Assembly (NCBI GenBank): GCA_014804245.1
Contig: JAAVAE010000014.1
Coordinates: 126,680-170,705, forward strand
Reading direction: 5' to 3'
DNA length: 44,026 nucleotides
Source of the DNA: Lachnospiraceae bacterium
GTDB lineage: Bacteria; Bacillota; Clostridia; Lachnospirales; Lachnospiraceae
The notes under the pieces were generated by a model that saw nothing but the letters and a program-made list of their open reading frames with translations, searched no databases and was not told the DNA's origin. Both the position numbers and the translations under genes were made by a program. This document shows, in pieces, positions 24,601 through 32,903 of this stretch. Numbering within the stretch: the stretch's first letter is position 1; every line of letters starts with the position of its first letter.

Positions 24601-26139
24601 ATGAAAAAAATAATTAGTGGATTTGCATGTTTTGGACTGGCGTTTCTGGTGTCAGTTTTACCGGTAAAGGCTCAGGAAGAAAACCGAATACTGGATGGAA
24701 TTTATGCGGAGGATATGTCTTTGGAAGGCAAAACCGCTGATGAAGCCAGAAAAATGATATCAGATTATGTTGACAGTATAAGCGGCAAGGTGGTTACGCT
24801 GGTTGCTGTTGATGGAAATGAGATTCAGATTACGCCGGCAGATATAGGACTTTGCTGGAGCAATCAGGATATTGTGGATGAAGCGGCAAGAATCGGTCAG
24901 ACGGGCAATGTGGTACAGCGCTATAAGGCAGCGAAGGACTTGCAGCATCAAAATAAGGTCTATAATCTGGAGTTTGATGTGGATATGGATCTGGTAAGGA
25001 CAATTCTGTCAGAGCAATGCTCCGTGTACAATCTGGAAGCAAAAGATGCGACTCTTGTAAGAGAAAACGAAAGCTTTGTAATTAGCCCGGGACAGACCGG
25101 ACAGGTGGTAGATGAGACGGCTTCCGCAGAACTGATCTGTGATTTCTTCCGCGAGGGATGGAATAGGGAAGACGATATTCTGGAATTGGAAGTTATAGTG
25201 GATGAAGCAAGAGGAACAGAAGAGGAACTTGGAAAGGTAAAAGATGTTCTGGGTACCTTCACCACAAGCTTTAGTACATCAGGGGCATCAAGAAGCGCCA
25301 ATGTACGAAACGGCTGTGCCCTGATTAATGGAACCACATTATATCCGGGGGATGAATTTTCTACCTACGAGGCAGTTGCTCCTTTTTCAACAGCAAATGG
25401 ATATTACATGGCTGGCTCCTATTTAAACGGACAGGTGGTAGACAGTCTTGGCGGGGGTATTTGTCAGGTTTCCACTACTCTTTATAATGCAGTTCTTTTG
25501 TCAGAGCTGGAAGTCACAGAAAGGCATAACCATTCCATGATTGTGACTTATGTGGATCCTTCTGCTGATGCAGCAATTGCAGAATCATCGGGGAAAGATT
25601 TTAAGTTTGTAAATAATACGGATGCACCCATTTACATTGAAGGCAGGACTACAGATGATAAGCATATCAGCTTTACGATATACGGTATGGAAACCAGGGA
25701 CAGCAGTCATGGCGTACGGTATGAAAGCGAAGTGATCAGTCGGACTAATCCGGACACAGAAGTGATTTATGCAACTGAATCGCTGCCCATAGGATCTGTC
25801 TCTGTTCAGTCTGCCCATATAGGATACAAGGCTAATCTCTGGAAAATCGTTACAGAGAATGGAACGGAAGTCAGCAGGGAGAAGATCAATTCAAGTACTT
25901 ATCAGGCAGCTCCCAGAACAGCTACCGTGGGCGTTGCAACTGCTGATCCCAATGCGCATGCTGAGATTATGGCAGCCATTTCCACCAATAATATAGACCA
26001 TGTGAAAAATGTTGCTGCAGCCCTTGCAGCAGCCGCGGCACCTCCTGCAGCAGAAGGAGAGGTTCCGCCTCCGGCGGAAGGAGCGGCACCGGTACCGGCA
26101 CCAGCAGAAAGTGTACCAGTAGAAGAACCGGCAGAATAA
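24601..26139 (+). CDS. VanW family cell-surface protein with Ala/Pro-rich tail
   Basis: A 512-residue exported protein. The signal peptide is roughly residues 1-24 (MKKIISGFACFGLAFLVSVL ... VKAQ). The peptidoglycan-binding-like segment (PF12229 type: IYAEDMSLEGKTADEARKMI, then IQITPADIGL) precedes the VanW domain (about 235-400), with signatures NGTTLYPGDEFS, LGGGICQVSTTLYNAVLLS and RHNHSM. The tail from about 465 is Ala, Pro and Glu-rich low complexity. VanW occurs in some vancomycin gene clusters but is very common in Clostridia without vancomycin genes; its biochemical role is unclear. GGGGG upstream of the ATG serves as RBS. Only ten bases separate it from the PurM-like gene. Confidence 0.88.
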   Translation: MKKIISGFACFGLAFLVSVLPVKAQEENRILDGIYAEDMSLEGKTADEARKMISDYVDSISGKVVTLVAVDGNEIQITPADIGLCWSNQDIVDEAARIGQTGNVVQRYKAAKDLQHQNKVYNLEFDVDMDLVRTILSEQCSVYNLEAKDATLVRENESFVISPGQTGQVVDETASAELICDFFREGWNREDDILELEVIVDEARGTEEELGKVKDVLGTFTTSFSTSGASRSANVRNGCALINGTTLYPGDEFSTYEAVAPFSTANGYYMAGSYLNGQVVDSLGGGICQVSTTLYNAVLLSELEVTERHNHSMIVTYVDPSADAAIAESSGKDFKFVNNTDAPIYIEGRTTDDKHISFTIYGMETRDSSHGVRYESEVISRTNPDTEVIYATESLPIGSVSVQSAHIGYKANLWKIVTENGTEVSREKINSSTYQAAPRTATVGVATADPNAHAEIMAAISTNNIDHVKNVAAALAAAAAPPAAEGEVPPPAEGAAPVPAPAESVPVEEPAE

Positions 26140-26149
26140 AGGGGCAGTA

Positions 26150-27160
26150 ATGAAGACTGGAAAGATATCTGAAAGTGTATTGAAGCGTTCAGTGTTAAGG
26201 TTGATAGAAAATAGCAGGAAAGAAGTGATAAAAGGCGCTGGTGTAGGAGAAGACTGCGCCTTTTTGTCGTGGGAGGATTCTGACCGGACGCAGGGCAGGA
26301 GTATCGTGGCAACATCTACGGAAACGGTCAGCTTGCCTGTGAGAAACTCTGCCTATCTGGCAGTCATAGCGGCAGCAAATAATCTTGCGGCATCCGGTGC
26401 GGTTCCGCTTTCCGTATCTTTGTCTTTAACGCTTCCGGAAGATACCGAGGAAACAGCTTTAAAGGAGCTGATGAAGCAGGCAGGGAAATGCTGCAAGGAA
26501 CTTGCCATTCAGATTACAGGCGGTCATACAGAGGTGAGCAGGAGCGTGAAGGCTCCGGTTGTTACTGCAACGGTCATCGGAAAAGCGAAGGAGGAATTTG
26601 CAGGAAGCGCTGGTGGAACTGGTGCGGATCATCTGGATGTCGTCATTAGTAAGTGGATTGGACTTGAAGGAACATCCATCATAGCCAGGGAAAAGGAAGA
26701 AGAACTTTCACAGCGGTATCCAATCAGGCTGATATGTGATGCACAGGAGATGGACGGCTATTTATCTGTGGCGTCGGAGGCTGCCATAGCCCTTAAGTCC
26801 GGCGTTTATACAATGCATGATGCGAGAAGCGGAGGTATATTTGGTGCATTGTGGGAGATATCCCGTAGGATAGGCGTTGGACTTTATATCGATCTGAAAA
26901 AGATTCCGGTAAAGCAGGAGACCATAGAGATCTGTGAGTTTTATCATTTGAATCCTTATGCGCTTTTGTCAGGGGGAACGCTTGTGATGCTGACATCTGA
27001 CGGCGGAGGGCTTGTCAGGGCACTGGAGGCGGAAGGAATTCCAGCTGTAATCGTTGGCAATACCAATAAAAGCAATGACAAGGTGATCATGAGCAAGGAT
27101 GAGACCAGATATCTTGAACCTGCAGGACCGGATGAAATATTAAAAATATCATTTATCTAG
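26150..27160 (+). CDS. AIR synthase/PurM-fold protein (HypE/ThiL-like)
   Basis: A 336-residue member of the PurM ATP-binding superfamily. GAGVGEDCAFL (D35) at the N-terminus is the metal-phosphate motif. AAANNLAASGAVPLSVSLSLTLP and ITGGHTEVSRSV follow, and a C-terminal AIRS_C domain has MHDARSGGIFGALWEISRR and SGGTLVMLT. HypE matures NiFe hydrogenases, but no hyp genes are here and the usual HypE C-terminal cysteine (PRIC-type end) is absent, as the protein ends KISFI. A distinct PurM-like function is therefore more likely. RBS AAAGGGG precedes the ATG. It sits in a run with the AsnC regulator 12 bases downstream. Confidence 0.75.
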   Translation: MKTGKISESVLKRSVLRLIENSRKEVIKGAGVGEDCAFLSWEDSDRTQGRSIVATSTETVSLPVRNSAYLAVIAAANNLAASGAVPLSVSLSLTLPEDTEETALKELMKQAGKCCKELAIQITGGHTEVSRSVKAPVVTATVIGKAKEEFAGSAGGTGADHLDVVISKWIGLEGTSIIAREKEEELSQRYPIRLICDAQEMDGYLSVASEAAIALKSGVYTMHDARSGGIFGALWEISRRIGVGLYIDLKKIPVKQETIEICEFYHLNPYALLSGGTLVMLTSDGGGLVRALEAEGIPAVIVGNTNKSNDKVIMSKDETRYLEPAGPDEILKISFI

Positions 27161-27172
27161 GAGGAACATTTC

Positions 27173-27655
27173 ATGAGAGAACAGATTTTAGCGATTATAG
27201 AAAAGAACAGCCGAATCAATATCAAAGAACTTGCTGTGATTTTAGGTGCAGAGGAGATTGATATTGCAAATGAACTGAAGGCAATGGAAGAAGAAGGAGT
27301 TATCTGCGGTTATCATACGATGATAGACTGGGAGAAGACCTCGATTGAAAAAGTGACAGCGCTTATTGAGGTGAGAATTACCCCTCAGAGAGGGCAGGGA
27401 TATGATAATATAGCTGAGAGGATTTACAAATATCCTGAGGTAAACAGTGTATATCTGATTTCCGGGGGATATGATTTGTTGGTAACGTTGGACGGAAAAT
27501 CATTGAAGGAAGTTTCCCGTTTTGTATCCGACAAGCTTTCCACTTTAGACGGCGTGCTTAGCACAGCTACTCATTTTATTTTGAAAAAATATAAGGATCA
27601 CGGAACCATACTTACAAAGAAATATGAGGATACAAGAGAGAAGGTGACACCATGA
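27173..27655 (+). CDS. Lrp/AsnC family transcriptional regulator
   Basis: A 160-residue feast/famine regulator. Residues 1-55 form a winged helix-turn-helix (ILAIIEKNSRINIKELAVIL, then VICGYHTMIDW) and residues about 65-145 an AsnC ligand-sensing domain (ALIEVRITPQRG to SVYLISGGYDLLVTLDG). Such proteins respond to amino acids and often control the adjacent metabolic gene. Here its stop overlaps the start of an aminotransferase gene by four bases (ATGA), so it most likely regulates that operon, and the amino acid used by the aminotransferase is a reasonable ligand guess. GGAGG precedes the ATG. Confidence 0.92.
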   Translation: MREQILAIIEKNSRINIKELAVILGAEEIDIANELKAMEEEGVICGYHTMIDWEKTSIEKVTALIEVRITPQRGQGYDNIAERIYKYPEVNSVYLISGGYDLLVTLDGKSLKEVSRFVSDKLSTLDGVLSTATHFILKKYKDHGTILTKKYEDTREKVTP

Positions 27656-28824
27656 GAAATCCATTATCAGAAACAATTGTTACAATTAAACCCTCCGGTA
27701 TCCGAAAGTTCTTTGATATTGTAAGTGAGATGGAGGACGCTATTTCACTGGGTGTCGGAGAGCCTGACTTCGATACTCCGTGGCATATAAGGGATGAGGG
27801 GATTTATTCCCTTGAAAAAGGCAGGACGTTTTATACTTCTAATGCAGGCTTAAAGGAACTGAAAGTAGAAATCACCAAATACATAAAGAGAACGCAGGGC
27901 ATTTCCTATGATGTTGATCATGAAGTGATTGTTACGGTAGGCGGCTCGGAGGCAATTGATATTGCATTGCGGGCTATGGTTGATCCGGGGGACGAAGTGC
28001 TGATTCCGCAGCCCAGTTATGTCTCCTATGAGCCCTGTGCAATTCTGGCAGGTGCCAAACCGGTGATTATCGAGTTGAAGGAAGAAAATGAATTCCGTCT
28101 GACAGCGCAGGAACTGCGGGATGCAATTACGGATAAGACCAAAATACTGATTCTTCCGTTCCCCAATAATCCGACAGGCGCTATTATGGAAAAGGAAGAT
28201 CTGGAAGCCATTGCAGAGATTATTCTTGAGAAAGATATCTTTGTGATATCGGATGAAATCTATGCAGAACTAACTTATAAGGAAAAACATGTTTCTATTG
28301 CCAGTCTGCCGGGAATGCAGGAGAGGACCGTCCTGATCAATGGATTTTCAAAGGCTTATGCTATGACAGGATGGAGGCTTGGCTATGCATGTGCGCCAAA
28401 GGAGATTATGGAGCAGATGCTAAAGATTCACCAGTTTGCAATCATGTGTGCACCTACCACCAGCCAGTATGCAGCTGTTGAGGCTCTTCGGAATGGTGAT
28501 GAGGATGTTGCCATGATGCGTGAGTCTTATAACCAGCGGAGAAGATTTTTGATGCATGCCTTTAAGGAAATGGGGCTGGAATGCTTTGAGCCTTACGGGG
28601 CGTTCTATGTGTTCCCAAGTATTAAGGAATTCGGGATGACCAGCGATGAATTTGCAAACAGGCTGCTCCAAGAGGAAAAGGTTGCAGTGGTGCCGGGTAC
28701 GGCATTTGGAGATTGCGGGGAAGGATTCCTTAGAATTTCCTATGCATATTCAATTGATAGTCTGAAGATTGCATTGGATAAGATTAATGCATTCATTACA
28801 AGGCTTAGAAATGAAAAGAACTAA
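27652..28824 (+). CDS. PLP-dependent aminotransferase, class I/II, linked to AsnC
   Basis: A 390-residue fold-type I aminotransferase of the PatA/AraT-like group. Signatures: SLGVGEPDFDTPWHI, VGGSEAIDIALRAM, PFPNNPTGAIM, ISDEIYAELTY and GFSKAYAMTGWRLGYA (Schiff-base lysine), then FLRISYAYS with the carboxylate-binding arginine. It starts inside the stop of the AsnC gene (ATGA), which implies translational coupling. The substrate is not decided by these motifs; aromatic or aspartate-type amino acids are usual for the group. It differs clearly from the aminotransferase at 15347. Confidence 0.92.
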   Translation: MRNPLSETIVTIKPSGIRKFFDIVSEMEDAISLGVGEPDFDTPWHIRDEGIYSLEKGRTFYTSNAGLKELKVEITKYIKRTQGISYDVDHEVIVTVGGSEAIDIALRAMVDPGDEVLIPQPSYVSYEPCAILAGAKPVIIELKEENEFRLTAQELRDAITDKTKILILPFPNNPTGAIMEKEDLEAIAEIILEKDIFVISDEIYAELTYKEKHVSIASLPGMQERTVLINGFSKAYAMTGWRLGYACAPKEIMEQMLKIHQFAIMCAPTTSQYAAVEALRNGDEDVAMMRESYNQRRRFLMHAFKEMGLECFEPYGAFYVFPSIKEFGMTSDEFANRLLQEEKVAVVPGTAFGDCGEGFLRISYAYSIDSLKIALDKINAFITRLRNEKN

Positions 28825-28841
28825 GATATGGGGATAAAGCA

Positions 28842-29720
28842 GTGTATGAATTGGTACAGGTAGGAGAAAAGAGTTATTATATCAATTGTCCGGCAAAAAT
28901 CGGAGTTTATCTTTCCGGCGAAAATGATGTTTACCTAATAGACAGCGGAAATGACAAGGATGCAGGAAGGAAGGTCCGCCAGATCTTAGAAAAAAATAAT
29001 TGGCATCTGAAGGGAATTCTGAATACACACTCCAATGCAGACCATATTGGAGGTAATCATTATTTACAGGCACAGACGGGATGTAAAGTCTTTGCAGGAG
29101 GGATAGAGGTAGCATTTACAAGATATCCTGTCTTAGAGCCTTCTTTCTTATATGGAGGCTATCCCTGCAAAGACCTGCGTCATAAATTTCTGATGGCACA
29201 GGAAAGCAATGTTACAGACTTTTCAGATGAAGAGTTTCCGAAGGAAGTGGAAGTGATACCCCTTCCCGGACATTTCTTCGATATGACAGGATTCAGAACT
29301 CCCGACGGAACTGTTTTTCTTGCGGACTGCATCAGCAGCAAGGCAGCGCTGGATAAATATGCAGTCACTTTCATTTATGATGTGGAGGCTTATCTGAAAA
29401 CGCTGGACATGGTTGAGTCCATGGAGGCAGCGATGTTCGTACCTGCCCATGCTGAAAGTTCTGCGGATGTAAAGGAACTGACAGCGTACAACCGCAAAAA
29501 GGTTCATGAAGTGGCGGAGACAATTTTGGAGATATGCACAGAACCTGTGAATTTTGAGCGGATATTGCAGAAAGTATTTAGCAAATACGGACTTGCAATG
29601 AACTTTGAGCAGTATGTTTTGGTGGGGAGTACAGTACGCTCTTACCTATCATGGATGAAGGATCATGGATGGGTGGACACTATGTTCGAGAATAATCTTC
29701 TGCTCTGGCGGACAATTTAG
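28842..29720 (+). CDS. MBL-fold metallo-hydrolase with C-terminal helical domain
   Basis: A 292-residue metallo-beta-lactamase-fold protein. The metal site is visible as HSNADHIGG (an S in place of the common T/H at the second position), then GHFFDMTGF, FLADC and PAHAES. The last 80 residues look like a winged-helix extension (VAETILEICTEPVNFERILQKV..., interrupted), as in some thioesterase- or LACTB2-like members. A GTG start at 28842 is used because GGGGAT lies eight bases upstream, while the nearby ATG at 28828 is out of frame and soon closed. It follows the aminotransferase by 17 bases. A degraded repeat begins right after its stop. Confidence 0.85.
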   Translation: MYELVQVGEKSYYINCPAKIGVYLSGENDVYLIDSGNDKDAGRKVRQILEKNNWHLKGILNTHSNADHIGGNHYLQAQTGCKVFAGGIEVAFTRYPVLEPSFLYGGYPCKDLRHKFLMAQESNVTDFSDEEFPKEVEVIPLPGHFFDMTGFRTPDGTVFLADCISSKAALDKYAVTFIYDVEAYLKTLDMVESMEAAMFVPAHAESSADVKELTAYNRKKVHEVAETILEICTEPVNFERILQKVFSKYGLAMNFEQYVLVGSTVRSYLSWMKDHGWVDTMFENNLLLWRTI

Positions 29721-29722
29721 CA

Positions 29723-29786
29723 AGCGTGACGACGTTGGTATATTTATCTGCCCTGTGCGGACTCATAGATACCCTGTGAAAAGCAA
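29723..29786 (+). repeat. Truncated type B repeat fragment after the MBL hydrolase gene
   Basis: GACGACGTTGGTATATTTAT and the following CTGCCCTGTGCGGACTCAT and CCCTGTGAAAAG match the right end and right flank of copy B1 (about 1777-1836) with few changes. The left two thirds of the unit are missing. It begins within three bases of the MBL gene stop. Confidence 0.8.
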
Positions 29787-29986
29787 TGCTGAGTAAAGAC
29801 CAAATCTGAATTATAAACGAGAATAGATTGATTATCGTTCTATTGTGTGGTAGTATCATATTAAAGCATATAATATTTCTGTTAAAGGTAAATCATCCTT
29901 CTTGCGAATGCTATTATTCAGATAGCAGCACGTCGAAAAATTCTAAGAAATCTATGCTTTTAATTTACCCAATTACATGATGAAAA

Positions 29987-30030
29987 GCAGGAGATTTCTT
30001 TTTGGGTTCTCCTGCATGTTTACAGGAGGA
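29987..30030 (+). promoter_or_regulatory. Mutually exclusive hairpins over the Rpn ribosome binding site
   Basis: The segment TCTCCTGC (30008-30015) can pair either with GCAGGAGA upstream (29987-29994) or, through CTCCTG (30009-30014), with CAGGAG (30023-30028), which is the ribosome binding site of the next gene. The first pairing frees the RBS, the second hides it. No T run is present, so control would be at translation rather than termination. This is read from base pairing only; no ligand or protein is implied. Confidence 0.5.
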
Positions 30031-30034
30031 AAAT

Positions 30035-31006
30035 ATGGAAAAGGATTTTATCAGTAACAGTTTCTTTTCCGACAATGAAAGGTATGCAGATATCATAAAT
30101 GGTATAGGCTGTGATGGAGTACCTTTTGTGAAAGGAAAAGATTTGCAGGAACTGGACACAAAGGTGAGCTTTGGAAGATGGAAGGGGTTTGGACGAAGAC
30201 AGAAAGGGAAGAAAACTCTTTACAGAGATATGGTGAGGAAGACGCCCTTTGGAATCAACTTTGCAATTATTGGAATTGAAAATCAGGAAGAAATCGACTA
30301 TGCGTTGCCGCTCCGGATATTATGTTATGATGCGGGGGAATATGAAAAGCAGGCCGTACGGATACGCAAGGATGTAAGAAGAAACAGGAAAGGATTGTCA
30401 TCCGGCGAATACCTGTATGGATTTAGAAAGGATAGCAGGCTTTTTCCTACAGTGACGTTTGTTCTGTACTATGGAGAAAAGGAATGGGATGGGGCAAAGG
30501 ATATCTATGGTCTTCTTGATTTTACAGATATACCTAAAAGGCTTAGGGAAAAGATATCAAATTACCAGATACATGTGATTGAAGTTAGGAAACTGACAGA
30601 TACAAATCTGTTTAAGACAGATGTCAAGCAGGTATTCGACTTTATCAGATTCTCTAAGGATAAAGAGAAATTAAGAGATTTAATGACTGCTGATATGTCG
30701 TATGCATATCTGGATGAAGATGCGTATGATATGGTCGCCTCATATGCGGGAGAAGAAGAGATGTTTAAGATTAAGGACAAGTATAAGAAAGGCGGGAAGG
30801 TGAATATGTGTCAGGGATTAAGAGAATGGATGGAAGACGAAAGGAATGCGGGACTGGAAGAGGGAAAATTGGCTGGAAAAGCCGAAATGCTTGTAGCAAG
30901 CGTTGAATCAGTGATGTTGAAATTTAATGTGGACTTGGGGAAGGCGTGCGAAGGTGTTGGAACCACGGTGGAGGAATATTTTAAAGCAAAGGGAAAAGCT
31001 GATTGA
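30035..31006 (+). CDS. Rpn family recombination-promoting nuclease / putative transposase
   Basis: A 323-residue PD-(D/E)XK nuclease-like protein of the Rpn/PDDEXK transposase-related family, abundant in Lachnospiraceae. An N-terminal helical segment with RYADIINGIGCDG precedes the nuclease core: YRDMV, then IGIENQEEIDYALPLRI with the likely E-x-Q metal-site residues, and VTFVLYYGEKEWDG. The C-terminus (NVDLGKACEGVGTTVEEYF) is the typical tail preceded by a helical linker. In E. coli such proteins are DNA endonucleases that raise recombination. ATG 30035 follows AGGAGG by five bases. It stands between a truncated repeat and a convergent lipoprotein. Confidence 0.85.
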   Translation: MEKDFISNSFFSDNERYADIINGIGCDGVPFVKGKDLQELDTKVSFGRWKGFGRRQKGKKTLYRDMVRKTPFGINFAIIGIENQEEIDYALPLRILCYDAGEYEKQAVRIRKDVRRNRKGLSSGEYLYGFRKDSRLFPTVTFVLYYGEKEWDGAKDIYGLLDFTDIPKRLREKISNYQIHVIEVRKLTDTNLFKTDVKQVFDFIRFSKDKEKLRDLMTADMSYAYLDEDAYDMVASYAGEEEMFKIKDKYKKGGKVNMCQGLREWMEDERNAGLEEGKLAGKAEMLVASVESVMLKFNVDLGKACEGVGTTVEEYFKAKGKAD

Positions 31007-31035
31007 AATATATGCATTAGGTTGAGTAGAATCAT

Positions 31036-31080
31036 AAAAATGCAGGGAGGGTAGCAGAAGAAGTGCTGTTATCCTCCCTG
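31036..31080 (-). terminator. Terminator of the SIMPL lipoprotein gene (possibly bidirectional)
   Basis: CAGGGAGG (31043-31050) and CCTCCCTG (31073-31080) form a strong stem, extended inside by imperfect TAGCAG/CTGTTA pairing. On the minus strand the stem is followed by CATTTTT, giving a terminator for the gene at 31094. On the plus strand only TTCAAATTTTC follows, so its use after the Rpn gene is less sure. Confidence 0.75.
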
Positions 31081-31093
31081 TGTTCAAATTTTC

Positions 31094-31906
31094 TTAATAG
31101 AGTTGATATTCTACTACAATACTGGCTTCCACATGAATCTCACCGGGCATGATTCCAGCGGTGTCCGCCAATGACATAAGTTCCTCTTTGGCAGAAGAAC
31201 GGTATTTATTTGTAAGGGCATAGTCAGAGTAACGGGCTTCGGAGTAACCGCTGGTTTCCTGGATATTTATAACACTGCCTATATTGCATCCTGCCGCGCT
31301 GGCAAGTACCTCCGCCTTTTGGTGCGCTGTGGATACAGCGGCAGTCAGGGCTGCCTGATAACTCTCATCATATTTGCTTGCCTGATAAGTGATGGAGGAG
31401 ATGGTGTTGATACCGCCAGAAACAGACTGTGCCAGAATCTCGTCAAGTCCGTCAATGGGGAGATCTGATACGGTCAAAGTGGTAATCGCCTCATAGCCTG
31501 TGACACGGGCTGTATTTCCGCTGTAATCATAAACAGGGTTCATGTAATAGTCAGAAGTCTGAATTGAAGTCTCTGCAACGTTCAGTCCCTTTAAGATTTC
31601 AATCACCTGACTGACCTGTTCCGTATTCTGCTGCTGACAGGCAGCGGCTTCCCGTGCCTGTGTGCGCACAGAATATACGACTTCCGCAATATCGGGTACG
31701 ACGGTGACCTTTTCGCTGCTGTTTACAGTTATGGAATTAGAACCATAAGCATCTTGCGGGGAATCGGAAAGGACTGGATTGGTAGTTTGCGTATCAACGG
31801 CAAGCTGCCCTTCGGATGCCGGGTTTTCGGAAGGAGTATTCCCACATCCAGTAAGTCCTATGAGTATCATTACGATGGCTGATAATGCACAAATTATTTT
31901 TTTCAT
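31094..31906 (-). CDS. SIMPL (DUF541) domain lipoprotein
   Basis: A 270-residue exported lipoprotein: signal peptide with lipobox LTGC (C21), a Ser/Thr/Pro-rich linker to about residue 55, then the SIMPL domain (ITVNSSEKVTVVPDIAEVVYSV at the start; ALTAAVSTAHQKAEVLASAAG in the middle; GEIHVEASIVVEYQL at the end). The family forms oligomeric periplasmic or surface proteins with unclear function. The minus-strand RBS AGGAGG is just before the ATG at 31906. It is separated from trmL by 95 bases and has its own terminator, so it is probably an independent unit. Confidence 0.9.
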   Translation of the reverse strand: MKKIICALSAIVMILIGLTGCGNTPSENPASEGQLAVDTQTTNPVLSDSPQDAYGSNSITVNSSEKVTVVPDIAEVVYSVRTQAREAAACQQQNTEQVSQVIEILKGLNVAETSIQTSDYYMNPVYDYSGNTARVTGYEAITTLTVSDLPIDGLDEILAQSVSGGINTISSITYQASKYDESYQAALTAAVSTAHQKAEVLASAAGCNIGSVINIQETSGYSEARYSDYALTNKYRSSAKEELMSLADTAGIMPGEIHVEASIVVEYQLY

Positions 31907-32001
31907 AAAAAATCCTCCTGTCTATCATTGTCTTGTTAAAGATACGTAGGAGGATAAAAAAATTATGGGTAGAGTTAAATTTTTTTAATGAAGTTTAATA
32001 A

Positions 32002-32496
32002 TTATTCTTTCCAGTGCAGTCTGTGGAGCTCTCCCTCCAGCTGCATCTGTGAGAAATTCTGCTGACGCAGGGCTTCATAGAGTACAATTGCAACAGAATT
32101 GGAGAGGTTTAAGGAGCGGATTTGGGGAAGCATGGGAATACGGATACAGGTTTCCTCATAGGCTACCAGAATTTCTTCAGGAATGCCGGCGCTCTCTTTT
32201 CCGAACATAATAAAGTCATCAGGACCGAAGGCGGCATCCGTATAGGATAGTCTGGCTTTGGTGGTTGCCATCCAGATTTTTGCTTCTGGATGCAAAGTCT
32301 TAAATTCATCAAAATTCATATATCTGGACACATTTAAGTGTTCCCAATAATCCATTCCGGCACGCTTTATTTCTTTTTCATTTAAACGGAATCCTAAGGG
32401 CTCTATTAAATGGAGATCTGTGCCTGTTGCTACGCAGGTTCTTCCAATATTTCCTGTGTTTGCCGGTATCTCCGGCTGGTGTAAAATGATATGCAT
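32002..32496 (-). CDS. trmL: tRNA (cytidine/uridine-34 2'-O)-methyltransferase
   Basis: SPOUT-class methyltransferase that 2'-O-methylates the wobble nucleotide of certain leucine tRNAs, using SAM. The 164-residue protein matches the compact TrmL/CspR size. Motifs: HQPEIPANTGNIGRTC at the N-terminus, FGKESAGIPEEIL in the middle and IPMLPQIRSLNLSNSVAIVLYEALRQ, which makes the knotted SAM site. I use the ATG at 32496, eight bases after GGGAG on the minus strand; a further eight residues to 32520 are possible but unlike the family. Confidence 0.95.
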   Translation of the reverse strand: MHIILHQPEIPANTGNIGRTCVATGTDLHLIEPLGFRLNEKEIKRAGMDYWEHLNVSRYMNFDEFKTLHPEAKIWMATTKARLSYTDAAFGPDDFIMFGKESAGIPEEILVAYEETCIRIPMLPQIRSLNLSNSVAIVLYEALRQQNFSQMQLEGELHRLHWKE

Positions 32497-32644
32497 GATA
32501 GCTGCTCCCTGCCTGTTCAAAAACTATGAGGAAAGCGTGCTTGCCTCACTAAAATTTATTAATTATATCATGGTTTGAGTTTTTCTTCAATTTTTCAGGT
32601 GAAATTTTGGTCAAAATAATAATGATAGATTATGGAAATTCTAG

Positions 32645-32650
32645 TATAAT
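32645..32650 (+). promoter_or_regulatory. TATAAT -10 element before the DUF3791 gene
   Basis: A consensus TATAAT, 35 bases before the ATG at 32685, within an AT-rich stretch. No matching -35 is convincing at the usual distance. Confidence 0.4.
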
Positions 32651-32684
32651 AAAGATAATTCAAATGTAATGGAGATAGCAGGAC

Positions 32685-32903
32685 ATGTGTGAAGAAAGAG
32701 AATTAAGGTTTTCCATATTTATTCTATATAGTTTAGCGGAAAAATGGCAAAAGCCCCCGGCAGCGGTTTACAAAATATTGAATTCTACAGGAATTTTAGA
32801 TGATTATATTATTGCTTGCTATGATGTACTGCATACACAGGGAAAAGAATATCTTGTAGAAGATATTACAGAATATGTGAAGGAAAAAGGGGTCAACATA
32901 TGA
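32685..32903 (+). CDS. DUF3791 family small protein (likely antitoxin partner)
   Basis: A 72-residue protein with the DUF3791-like core LAEKWQKPPAAVYKILNSTG and LDDYIIACYDVLHTQGKEYLVEDI. DUF3791 genes are typically placed directly before DUF3990 genes, as here, where the two overlap by four bases (ATGA). DUF3990 proteins look like ADP-ribosyltransferase-fold toxins, so DUF3791 may be an antitoxin or cofactor; that is inference from gene context. The gene is intact although its partner is damaged. Confidence 0.72.
   Translation: MCEERELRFSIFILYSLAEKWQKPPAAVYKILNSTGILDDYIIACYDVLHTQGKEYLVEDITEYVKEKGVNI

Larger units (their letters stand above)
29721..30034. other. Intergenic stretch before the Rpn gene
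   Basis: After the type B fragment the sequence is AT-rich without a gene. A TATAAT at 29869-29874 could be a -10 element, with only a poor -35 (GTGTGG, 18 bases upstream). The last 50 bases fold into the hairpins described separately. Confidence 0.5.

Noticed and set aside
26150-27160. HypE hydrogenase maturation protein
   Set aside because: No other hyp genes are nearby and the characteristic C-terminal cysteine is absent; only the PurM-like fold is supported.
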